Positions 1-5,166 of a stretch of DNA of 5,568 nt are shown here, piece after piece. How positions within the stretch are numbered: the stretch's first letter is position 1; every line of letters begins with the position of its first letter. The notes under the pieces are model-generated. The model worked only from the letters and a program-made list of their open reading frames with translations, was not told where the DNA came from and made no database searches. The DNA comes from Deltaproteobacteria bacterium (GTDB lineage Bacteria > Desulfobacterota > Binatia > DP-6). The DNA is taken from the NCBI GenBank assembly GCA_005879205.1, contig VBLD01000225.1, positions 1 to 5,568 on the forward strand, given 5' to 3'. The translations under genes and the position numbers were made by a program.

Positions 1-1
1 C

Positions 2-352
2 TGGCGCATCCGGCGCGCGGATTCCGGCACCGTCCCGCTCTTCGAGGTCACGCCGCCCGGCGGCCTCGAGCAGGTCGTGCTCACCTACCGTGCACGCATG
101 AAGGCGGAGAACCTCGCCGGCAAGGCGTACCTCGAAATGTGGGTGCGCGTCCCCGGCCGTGGCGAGTTCTTCTCGCGCGGCCTGGCGCAGCCGCTCACCG
201 GGACCTCCGGCTGGGCGAGCTACGAGATCCCCTTCTTCCTGAACGAGAAGGGGATCCGAGCCGATCTCGTGAAGCTGAGCGTCGCCTTCGAGGGCGGCGG
301 CAGCGTGTGGATCAAGGACGTCGAGCTGCTGAAGGCGGCGCTCGCGTCCTGA
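2..352 (+). CDS. C-terminal part of an unrecognised protein with a beta-sandwich-like domain (5' end outside window)
   Basis: The reading frame is open from the left edge and ends at TGA 350-352, giving the last 116 residues of a longer protein. I do not recognise the gene. The visible part alternates short hydrophobic strands and turns, with many aromatics: LTYRARMKAENL, AYLEMWVRVPG, GEFFSRGL, GWASYEIPFFL, VKLSVAFEG, SVWIKDVELL. The closing pattern, a strand followed by 'G.VWIKDVELLK', is typical of jelly-roll or galactose-binding-like carbohydrate/ligand modules, where the last strand packs next to the first. That fold is an inference from pattern only. An internal ATG at 77 exists, but coding-type sequence continues before it, so it is not the start. 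The neighbour on the right is convergent, so the two are not co-transcribed. Catalytic function and location are unknown. Confidence 0.75.
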   Translation, partial: WRIRRADSGTVPLFEVTPPGGLEQVVLTYRARMKAENLAGKAYLEMWVRVPGRGEFFSRGLAQPLTGTSGWASYEIPFFLNEKGIRADLVKLSVAFEGGGSVWIKDVELLKAALAS

Positions 353-361
353 TCGACCGGC

Positions 362-1402
362 CTACTCCGCCACCCTGATGTAGTAGTTGAACGCCTGCCC
401 GGAGTAGGAGAACGCCGGCGGCAACGGATCGGGCAGCGGGTCGGAGAAGGACTGCTCGAGGTAGCGTACCGGCACGTTCGGATCGCTCTCGTCGATACCG
501 ATCGAGGCGTCGCCGTCGTACTGGCCCATGATCCAGTAGCGGCCGGCCGGGAGCGACGTGGGCGTCACCGGCATCTCCATCGCTCCGACGGTCATCGGGG
601 TGGCCGGGACGGAGGCGACCAGGCGGTCGGGCTCGCCAGCCGCGTCCGAGTAGAGAGCCACGATCACGTGCGGACCGCCGCTCTTGGCGATCACGCCGAG
701 GTGCGTGAGCGTGGACGGCTGCGGCACGGTGATCGGGCCGCCCAGCAGATAGCCGGGCGTGTGCTGGCTCGCCCCGGCGAACTCGGTCGCATTGCCGTAG
801 GTCACGCCCACCGGGACCGTGGTGGTGGTCGTAGTGGTGCTGGTCGTCGTGGTGCTGCTGCTGGTCGGCGCCGGGGCGCGGACGACGGTGGTCGTGGTCG
901 ACGTCGAGGTGGTCGTGGTGGTCGTGGAGGCCGTCATGCAGGCGCCGCACATGCTGCCGGGACCGGCCGAGACGCCGCCGGCCGCCACGCACGTCCGCTC
1001 GTCGCTCGCGATGCGCGCGCGCGTCCTCGTGCAGTCCGCGTCCGTGACGCACCCGAGCCAGGCCTTGTTGCTGCAGACGCCCGCGTCGCAGGTGCCGCCG
1101 ATCGTGGTGCAGCAGACGACGGCCCCGGACTTGCCGCAGGTCGACAGCACCGCGCAGCGGATCATCCGCACCGCCGTCCCCGCCCTGCAGCCCGCCTTCC
1201 GGAGCGAGATGCCGTAGTGGGCGACGCAGCTCACGTACTGGCCGTGGTTCATCGAACCGTCGCACGGACAGTGCTGCGCGACCGCCGCGTCCACGTCGGC
1301 CGGGCACGAGCGCCGATCGGGTCTTGCCCTGTCCATCGCCCACGGTTGGGCGGGCAGCGCGAGGAGTAGAGAGAGAGCAAGCACGCGTCCGGTAACGCGC
1401 AT
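362..1402 (-). CDS. Secreted Cys-rich protein with Thr/Ser linker and C-terminal beta-rich domain
   Basis: This 346-residue protein has no assigned function. The ATG (1400-1402) is set by a perfect Shine-Dalgarno five bases upstream. Residues 1-22 form a Sec signal peptide (basic MRVTGR, hydrophobic VLALSLLLALPA, likely cut after AQPWA). Residues 33-155 hold all 16 cysteines of the protein (33, 45, 47, 59, 72, 83, 89, 97, 98, 105, 110, 118, 124, 138, 152, 155). The even number fits an oxidised, disulfide-bonded exported domain. It includes 'CPCDGS.NHGQYVSCVAH' and a short 'CVTDADCT' segment of a kind I recall from secreted proteins of deltaproteobacteria-like genomes. Residues 159-195 are a Thr/Ser tract interrupted by VVRAPAP. 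Residues 196-346 lack Cys and look beta-rich (PGYLLGGPITV, HVIVALYSD, PAGRYWIMGQYDG), ending in FNYYIRVAE, with a small DPLPDPLP repeat at 321-328. No cell-wall or membrane anchor is visible, so it is probably periplasmic, extracellular or surface-associated. Confidence 0.85.
   Translation of the reverse strand: MRVTGRVLALSLLLALPAQPWAMDRARPDRRSCPADVDAAVAQHCPCDGSMNHGQYVSCVAHYGISLRKAGCRAGTAVRMIRCAVLSTCGKSGAVVCCTTIGGTCDAGVCSNKAWLGCVTDADCTRTRARIASDERTCVAAGGVSAGPGSMCGACMTASTTTTTTSTSTTTTVVRAPAPTSSSTTTTSTTTTTTTVPVGVTYGNATEFAGASQHTPGYLLGGPITVPQPSTLTHLGVIAKSGGPHVIVALYSDAAGEPDRLVASVPATPMTVGAMEMPVTPTSLPAGRYWIMGQYDGDASIGIDESDPNVPVRYLEQSFSDPLPDPLPPAFSYSGQAFNYYIRVAE
818..928 (-). repeat. Low-complexity Thr/Ser codon tract (protein linker)
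   Basis: About 37 codons on the minus strand encode mainly Thr with some Ser, split in two blocks around VVRAPAP (linker residues 159-195). Thr codons vary, so this is not a clean microsatellite, but the repetitiveness makes length variation between strains likely. Such linkers usually separate folded exported domains and may be O-glycosylated; neither role can be proven here. Confidence 0.8.
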
Positions 1403-1407
1403 TGTCG

Positions 1408-1415
1408 ACCTCCTT
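1408..1415 (-). promoter_or_regulatory. Ribosome binding site of the secreted protein gene
   Basis: Minus-strand AAGGAGGT, a full match to the anti-Shine-Dalgarno sequence, sits 5 bases before ATG 1400-1402. It fixes that start and argues for efficient translation. Confidence 0.9.
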
Positions 1416-1433
1416 GTTGAGCCGTGATCGCGG

Positions 1434-1480
1434 AGGTCGAGGTGCGAGGCCCATGCCAGGGCTCTCGCACGTCACGACCT
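1434..1480. promoter_or_regulatory. Large imperfect inverted repeat upstream of the secreted protein gene
   Basis: On the plus strand the arms read AGGTCG (1434-1439), GTGCGAG (1442-1448) and GCCC (1449-1452), then a 6-base loop (1453-1458), then GGGC (1459-1462), one bulged T, CTCGCAC (1464-1470) and CGACCT (1475-1480). Seventeen base pairs can form, interrupted by one bulge and a small internal loop. It lies 18 bases upstream of the Shine-Dalgarno on the minus strand, so it may be a 5'-UTR stem-loop if transcription starts beyond it, or a double-stranded operator if not. Random chance is unlikely for arms this long, though high GC raises the background. Confidence 0.55.
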
Positions 1481-1751
1481 GCACGATCGCGAACGCCGCT
1501 GACCGGGAGCTGACGGTGCGCCATTCCTGCAGCGTCTCACCACTCGCGCTGCGCATTCGCTCGCGCCGGTCTTCGCGCCGGCGGGCGCTAGCTTCGAGCG
1601 CACGGCCGACGGCAAGGGGCCGGCGCGCACGCCGACCGTTCGTTCCGCCGCAGCATCGCGTAGTACGCCCACCGAACGCGTGCGCGATCGGCGATGAGAG
1701 AGCCATGCCGCAAGCGCGTAGCGGTCATCGAGGGCGAGGACGCGGGGAAAC

Positions 1752-2243
1752 TCAGCGGCGCCGCACGACCTCGCCCACGTAGACGTACTCGAGGTCCTGC
1801 GACGTGATCGGCCGGTCGTCGCCCCGCCAGCCGACCCGCTCGATCGACGCGACGAAGAGCGTGTGATCTCCTGCGGGGTGCCCGGCCGTGACCCGGCACT
1901 GGAGCGTGGCCATCGCGTCGCGGAGAAGCGGCAGCCCGTCCGGCGAGTCTTCCCAGGCGACGGCGTCGAGGTTGTCGGGGCGCCGGGACGCCGCCGAGTA
2001 GAAGTAGTCCTCCAGGTGCCGCGCGCGAGTGCCGACGACGTTCAGGGCGAAGCGGCGGGTCCGCTCGACGAGGTCGTGGCTGAAGTGCCGGCGATCGATG
2101 GCCGCCGCGAGGAGCGGCGGGTCGCCCGAGACCTGCGTCACCCACGACGACGACATGCCGTGCCGGCGCTCGCCCTCCTGCACCGTCAGCACGTAGATGC
2201 CCGTCGTCAGCGCGGCGAGCGCCTGGACGAGGTCGGGGTGCAC
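1752..2243 (-). CDS. Flavin reductase-like FMN-binding protein
   Basis: At 163 residues this is the usual size for the flavin reductase-like domain family (PF01613; the fold of HpaC, StyB and flavoredoxin). These proteins bind FMN or FAD in the cytoplasm and use NAD(P)H to supply reduced flavin to a partner monooxygenase, or act as flavoproteins themselves. Diagnostic segments are the N-terminal 'ALTTGIYVLT' (11-20), 'GMSSSWVTQVSGDPPLL' (29-45, the flavin phosphate/isoalloxazine region), H53 and S55 in 'RRHFSH', 'FALNVV' (65-70) and 'GDHTLFVASIE' (125-135), the conserved GDH signature. The start is GTG (2241-2243), two bases after the TAA of the preceding gene; with only a weak upstream AAGATG, translation is probably coupled to that gene. 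A later in-frame ATG (residue 30) would remove the first flavin-binding strand. The partner enzyme cannot be named from the window. Confidence 0.88.
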   Translation of the reverse strand: MHPDLVQALAALTTGIYVLTVQEGERRHGMSSSWVTQVSGDPPLLAAAIDRRHFSHDLVERTRRFALNVVGTRARHLEDYFYSAASRRPDNLDAVAWEDSPDGLPLLRDAMATLQCRVTAGHPAGDHTLFVASIERVGWRGDDRPITSQDLEYVYVGEVVRRR

Positions 2244-2245
2244 CG

Positions 2246-2689
2246 TTACGGCGTCATCTTGTGGAAGTCGGCGGTCAGCCAGCGCTCGGGGTGGACCGAG
2301 ACGAGGACCTCTCCCTCGGCGACCCGCTGCTCGGCGGTCATGGCGAGGTACGTCTCACCCAGACGATCGCCCAGGTAGCGGATGGCCACCCCACGGATGT
2401 CGCGCTCGTAGTCGGGCTCTCCGACGGTCGCTGGCCCCTCGACCGTGACGTACTCGTAGGGCGCCGTCTCGGTCTGGACGCAGAGACTCAGCCGTCCGGC
2501 CTTCTTGATGAGGTCGAGCTTCCGCGACGTGCGGCCGGTTACGAAGCGTACCTCGCCGCCCGGCTCGTAGCGATACCAGACGGGGACCGTGAGCGGCCCG
2601 CGGCCGTCGTCGACGACGCTGACGATCGCAACGTGCGTCCCGGCGAGGAATGCCTCGCGCTCCGTTCGGCTCATGCTGAGCGATGACAT
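2246..2689 (-). CDS. Pyridoxamine 5'-phosphate oxidase-fold (PNPOx-like) flavoprotein
   Basis: This 147-residue protein belongs to the split-barrel PNPOx-like family (PF01243 type), which binds FMN or coenzyme F420 as a dimer. Members include true oxidases, F420 reductases and many small uncharacterised proteins. Visible features: an N-terminal helix 'SRTEREAFLAG' (7-17), strand 'HVAIVSVV' (19-26), 'GPLTVPVWYRYEPGGEVRFVTG' region (31-52), then 'RTSRKLDLIKKAGRLSLCVQTE' region (53-74), where the Arg/Ser/Lys cluster is where this family holds the cofactor phosphate, and 'YEYVTVEGPATV' (78-89). A C-terminal stretch ends in 'VLVSVHPERWLTADFHKM'. The start is ATG 2687-2689, chosen because GGGAGGT lies 8 bases upstream; an in-frame ATG at 2804-2806 would add 39 Arg/Pro-rich residues running through the control region. 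FMN versus F420 cannot be decided by eye. It is the first gene of a two-gene unit with the flavin reductase-like gene. Confidence 0.87.
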   Translation of the reverse strand: MSSLSMSRTEREAFLAGTHVAIVSVVDDGRGPLTVPVWYRYEPGGEVRFVTGRTSRKLDLIKKAGRLSLCVQTETAPYEYVTVEGPATVGEPDYERDIRGVAIRYLGDRLGETYLAMTAEQRVAEGEVLVSVHPERWLTADFHKMTP

Positions 2690-2697
2690 GCGATGTG

Positions 2698-2704
2698 ACC
2701 TCCC
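2698..2704 (-). promoter_or_regulatory. Ribosome binding site deciding the PNPOx-like gene start
   Basis: Minus-strand GGGAGGT is 8 bases before ATG 2687-2689. It supports that start over the in-frame ATG 117 bases further upstream. Confidence 0.85.
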
Positions 2705-2740
2705 GCGAGAGCGCATACTGCCGGCCGCCGGCGGCGGCAA

Positions 2741-2762
2741 GCCAGGTCCTCGCCAGGTCCTC
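2741..2762. repeat. Perfect tandem 11-bp direct repeat in the control region
   Basis: GCCAGGTCCTC occurs twice back to back (2741-2751 and 2752-2762). The 11-bp period is close to one DNA helical turn, so two protein subunits could bind the same face. It may also be a simple slippage duplication. Confidence 0.7.
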
Positions 2763-2773
2763 GCTCGTTGACG

Positions 2774-2791
2774 GCAGCCACACGTGGCTGC
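2774..2791. promoter_or_regulatory. Perfect 8+2+8 inverted repeat, candidate operator
   Basis: GCAGCCAC (2774-2781), AC, GTGGCTGC (2784-2791) is an exact dyad ending 14 bases before the ATG of the isomerase-like gene. The 2-base spacer disfavors an RNA hairpin role and favors a site for a homodimeric DNA-binding protein. Its closeness to the start codon suggests repression of the plus-strand gene. No regulator gene is in the window. Confidence 0.55.
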
Positions 2792-2805
2792 TACGCGCGG
2801 CCGCA

Positions 2806-3183
2806 ATGGAGCCCCGGGCGACCCGGCGGCTGACCTTCCACGGCGCGGTCGTGACGCTCGTCGGCCTGCTCGCCGGCATCCCGTACGCGATGGTCGCGAC
2901 GGGCCGCGTGGTCGGCTCCGAGCGGGCGTGGCGGTTCGCGCATGTCGGGAACATTCTCGGCGGGATCTTCCTGCTTGCGGTCGCTGGAGTGGCGGACCGC
3001 CTCGACCTGGTGCCGGCGAGACGCACCCTGCTCGTGTGGTCGCTCGTGCGTGGCCTCATCCCCGGCGGCTCGCTCGCGAACACTCTCGTCTACGTGCTGC
3101 TCGCGGTCGGGGCGGCGGGGGCGTTGCTCGGCATGGGGTTGCTCGCCCTCGGGTCACGCGCACGCGGCCCGCGCGCCGGATGA
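2806..3183 (+). CDS. Four-helix membrane protein, styrene oxide isomerase / hydroxylaminobenzene mutase-like
   Basis: This is a 125-residue integral membrane protein with about four hydrophobic helices (near residues 12-32, 46-63, 74-96 and 97-116), matching the four-helix plan of styrene oxide isomerase (SOI, StyC) and the related Hab mutases. SOI turns styrene oxide into phenylacetaldehyde using a heme b held between subunits. The match I see is 'HG' at 12-13, 'AWRFAHVGNILGGIFLLAVA' (41-60) against the SOI pattern 'W.RAH.G..LNG....AVA', and 'NTLVY' (92-96) against the SOI 'N..FY'. H46 would be the heme-ligand histidine, and N92 and Y96 align with the pocket Asn/Tyr. The SOI Asn six residues after the histidine is Gly here (G52). 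The start at ATG 2806-2808 gives a basic N-terminus and full first helix, but no clear Shine-Dalgarno precedes it. The in-frame ATG at 2683 runs through the control region and is unlikely. It ends 6 bp from the convergent foldase gene. The family call is moderate; the substrate is unknown. Confidence 0.7.
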   Translation: MEPRATRRLTFHGAVVTLVGLLAGIPYAMVATGRVVGSERAWRFAHVGNILGGIFLLAVAGVADRLDLVPARRTLLVWSLVRGLIPGGSLANTLVYVLLAVGAAGALLGMGLLALGSRARGPRAG

Positions 3184-3189
3184 AGCGCG

Positions 3190-4212
3190 CTACGGCCTGG
3201 CCTGCCGGATGCGGTCGAGCGCCGCGACCCGAAGCCGCTCCTCGGGCGTGAACCGCTCGGATCGCAGCGTCTCGATGGCCCGGTCGCGCGCGCCGGCGTC
3301 GAGCGACTCGTTCCGCTCGATGGCGTCGCGTGCGACCCGATAATCGTCGAGACGCTGCTGCCAGGCGACCCGCTGCCGGTCGAGCTCCTCGAGACGGTCG
3401 GCGGCCTCCGCGCCGAACGACCGCTCGCGCAAGGCGCGGATCTCGGCCGCCGAGGCGCCGCTTGCCCGCAGCTGCCCTTCCTGGTGCGCGAGACGGAGAG
3501 GCGCCAGGGCCTCGGCCCGGGCCTCCCGAACGGGTTCCGGCAACCGCTCTTCGAGCGCGGCCGCGCGACGCTCGCGCTCGGCAGCGTCGAGCCACGGGTC
3601 TGCGAAGATCCGGGCTCGCTCGACGCCGGCCTCCTCCACCGCTTCCTCATCGGCGAAGAACGCCCGCGCGGTCTCGGGGCCAAGCGTCTGCTCCCGCACG
3701 GCGTGCAAGAGGCTCAGCCGTGCGCCGGCGTCCGGCGCCTGCTCGGCGACGCGCGCGCGGCGGCGATAGGTGAGATAGCGGTCGAGCAGGTCGATCGCCT
3801 CGGGGACGGCGCGTGCAGGGAGCCTGCTCCTCACCTCCGCGACCAGGCGGGCCCTCGCCCGCCCTGCCCCGTCCTCGGCGCCGGCGGCGAGGAAGTAGTC
3901 GAAGAAGCGGCGCGTCTCGCGGGTCACGACGAGGCGGCCGCTGTCGTCGACGGCGAGCTGGCCGTCCGGCGCGGTTCCGGCGAGTGACGGGGGAAGGTGG
4001 CTGCGTCGCGTTGCGCCGCGGTCCGTGGTTCCGGCGTCGGCACCCTCCGGCGCACGCGATCGGCTCGGCCGGGCCGCGTGCGGTGACGGCGCGACGGTGG
4101 GCGGTGCCACGCCGGGGTCGAGCCGACGCAACACCACCTGCTGACGCCCCCGCCCGGCGAGCACCCCGGCGACGGCGGCGGCGAGCACCAGGTAAGGCAG
4201 CGCCCGCCGCAT
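3190..4212 (-). CDS. lifO: Lipase-specific foldase (lipase chaperone)
   Basis: This 340-residue membrane-anchored steric chaperone (Lif/LipB family, PF03280) folds the partner lipase in the periplasm before its export by type II secretion. Residues 4-20 (ALPYLVLAAAVAGVLAG) after MRR form the inner-membrane anchor. Residues 33-75 are a Pro/Ala/Arg-rich variable linker. Then comes mini-domain 1: 'LPPSLAGTAPDGQLAVDDSG' (73-92) followed by the signature RxxFDY(F/C)L(S/T)A, here R101, F104, D105, Y106, F107, L108, A109, A110. The Ser/Thr at position 109 is replaced by Ala. The remainder (about 115-335) is charged and strongly helical, as in the extended helical domain that wraps the lipase, ending with 'FTPEERLRVAALDRI' (321-335), a recognisable tail of the family. 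Length is usual for the family. ATG 4210-4212 lies 3 bp after the lipase stop with only a weak ribosome site, so translational coupling is likely. Confidence 0.93.
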   Translation of the reverse strand: MRRALPYLVLAAAVAGVLAGRGRQQVVLRRLDPGVAPPTVAPSPHAARPSRSRAPEGADAGTTDRGATRRSHLPPSLAGTAPDGQLAVDDSGRLVVTRETRRFFDYFLAAGAEDGAGRARARLVAEVRSRLPARAVPEAIDLLDRYLTYRRRARVAEQAPDAGARLSLLHAVREQTLGPETARAFFADEEAVEEAGVERARIFADPWLDAAERERRAAALEERLPEPVREARAEALAPLRLAHQEGQLRASGASAAEIRALRERSFGAEAADRLEELDRQRVAWQQRLDDYRVARDAIERNESLDAGARDRAIETLRSERFTPEERLRVAALDRIRQARP

Positions 4213-4215
4213 GCG

Positions 4216-5073
4216 TCAGAGCCCGGCGTTCTTCAGCCGGTTCGCGTGGTTCCGGAAGACCACCAGCGGATTGGCCTCGAAGGGCGAGACGAGCGCGGTG
4301 ATCTGGTTCACCTCGTCGAGGTGGTTGTAGAGGTAATCGTCGCGGATCACCTGGCCCAGGTGGGCACTGCAGCGCCCGACGAGCCCGTCGTTCGCCTCGC
4401 TGGCGAACAAGGACGCGACGCCGAGCGCGCCGTCGAAGAGGTCGGCCGAGTTGGTGAGGACGCCCGTCCCGGTCCACGAGTAGTAGCGGATGCCGTTCAC
4501 GAGCGCATTGCCCGCGGCGCACGGCGTGGCGGGAAGGCCCTGCGGGTAACTGGCGTTGAATTCCGCCACCTGCGCCGACGTGAGCGAACGAATGCCTGCG
4601 ATCGCGTCCTGCGGGTTCGACGACCCCGACAGCAGGCCGATGACCGTCCCGAGCGTGTTCGCAAAGTTCGCGTCGAGGTAGTCGGCGACCTGGGTGCCCT
4701 GGTGCGGTGCGCCGATCGTCGTCACCGACGCCACCAGGTCGGGCCGCACCGCGGCCACGTAGCGGACGTCGAGCCCGCCCTGGCTGTGGCCGATGAGGTT
4801 CACCCTCGGCTTCCCGGTGATCGCCCGGATCTGCTCGAGCTGCGCGATGAGCTGCTCGCCGCGGACCTCGGGCGTGTTGAACTGGCTCACCTCGGTCACG
4901 TAGACCTTGGCGCCGCCGGCGGCGAGGTCCTCGGGGATGCCGAACCAGTAGTCGAGGATGCCGAAGAGCGAATCGAACCCCGCCGCGCCGTGCGCCAGCA
5001 CGATCGGGTACTGGGTCTTCGTGTAGGTGCCGCAGCCGGTCTTCGGCGACGTGAAGGCGACCAGGCCGCTCAC
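4216..5073 (-). CDS. lipA: Secreted triacylglycerol lipase, bacterial lipase family I.1/I.2
   Basis: This alpha/beta-hydrolase hydrolyses long-chain triacylglycerols outside the cell. The body closely follows the Pseudomonas/Burkholderia foldase-dependent lipases: 'TYTKTQYPIVLAHG' (16-29, oxyanion region), 'YWFGIP', 'VYVTEVSQFNT', nucleophile S97 in GHSQG (95-99), 'VAAVRPDLVASVTTIGAPHQG', acid D229 in 'ANDGLVG', and H251 in 'YNHLDEVNQ' with the calcium-site residues D253, Q257 and L261. C185 and C235 form the conserved disulfide; C14 is extra. It ends 'HANRLKNAGL', almost the family C-terminus. GHSQGG is the Burkholderia form, while overall length matches subfamily I.1. The GTG at 5071-5073 is the only standard in-frame start, yet it cuts into the signal peptide: the frame stays open upstream to TGA 5167-5169 and encodes a basic segment (AKR...ARP) and 'LLTALAVSGLVAF'. 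The true start is probably a rare codon such as ATT 5146-5148 or ATC 5134-5136. No Shine-Dalgarno helps decide. Confidence 0.93.
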   Translation of the reverse strand: MSGLVAFTSPKTGCGTYTKTQYPIVLAHGAAGFDSLFGILDYWFGIPEDLAAGGAKVYVTEVSQFNTPEVRGEQLIAQLEQIRAITGKPRVNLIGHSQGGLDVRYVAAVRPDLVASVTTIGAPHQGTQVADYLDANFANTLGTVIGLLSGSSNPQDAIAGIRSLTSAQVAEFNASYPQGLPATPCAAGNALVNGIRYYSWTGTGVLTNSADLFDGALGVASLFASEANDGLVGRCSAHLGQVIRDDYLYNHLDEVNQITALVSPFEANPLVVFRNHANRLKNAGL

Positions 5074-5166
5074 GGCGAGCGCGGTCAGCAGCGGACGGGC
5101 GACGCCAGGGTGGAGTCCCGTGCGCTTAGCAAGGATGGACGCCCGAATGCAAGCAAAAAACGCTGC

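Larger units (their letters stand above)
1403..1751. other. Non-coding stretch between the flavin reductase and secreted-protein genes
   Basis: This is 349 bp with no convincing gene. Open frames across it are Arg/Ala/Pro-rich shadows with no domain and no ribosome binding site. It must hold the promoter of the secreted protein gene (both neighbours run on the minus strand) and the 3' end of the flavin-gene transcript. Near the left end are a Shine-Dalgarno and a large inverted repeat (1434-1480). Two small stem-loops (CGCCGG 1564-1569 with CCGGCG 1578-1583; GCGCT 1585-1589 with AGCGC 1597-1601) could slow transcription after the flavin genes but have no T tract. No clear -35/-10 pair is visible. 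Confidence 0.6.
2690..2805. promoter_or_regulatory. Divergent control region between the PNPOx-like and isomerase-like genes
   Basis: These 116 bp must carry the promoters of both divergent units. They contain a perfect 12-bp palindrome GCCGCCGGCGGC (2724-2735), a tandem 11-bp repeat (2741-2762) and a perfect inverted repeat (2774-2791). No strong sigma-70 -35/-10 pair stands out. The density of symmetric elements suggests binding of a regulator that could switch both directions together, which is inference. Confidence 0.5.

Noticed and set aside
819..1217. Plus-strand frame starting with long Val runs
   Set aside because: The Val runs are the complement of the Thr-codon linker; it is antisense to a well-supported gene.
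1564..1601. Two small stem-loops downstream of the flavin reductase gene
   Set aside because: Short stems without a T tract are expected by chance in such GC-rich DNA and lie about 150 bp past the stop.
312..1706. 464-residue minus-strand open frame
   Set aside because: It overlaps the secreted protein gene in another frame, is Arg/Ala-rich with His/Asp runs arising from the Thr codons, and has no ribosome site or domain.
1402..1782. 126-residue plus-strand frame in the non-coding stretch
   Set aside because: Arg/Ser-rich composition, no ribosome site, no recognisable domain, and it runs into the antisense strand of the flavin reductase gene.
2683..2805. N-terminal extension of the isomerase-like gene to ATG 2683
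   Set aside because: It would overlap the start of the opposite gene and read through the repeats; the family begins right at the first helix.
2690..2806. N-terminal extension of the PNPOx-like gene to ATG 2804-2806
   Set aside because: The extension crosses the divergent control region, is Arg/Pro-rich, and the ATG at 2687-2689 has a good Shine-Dalgarno.
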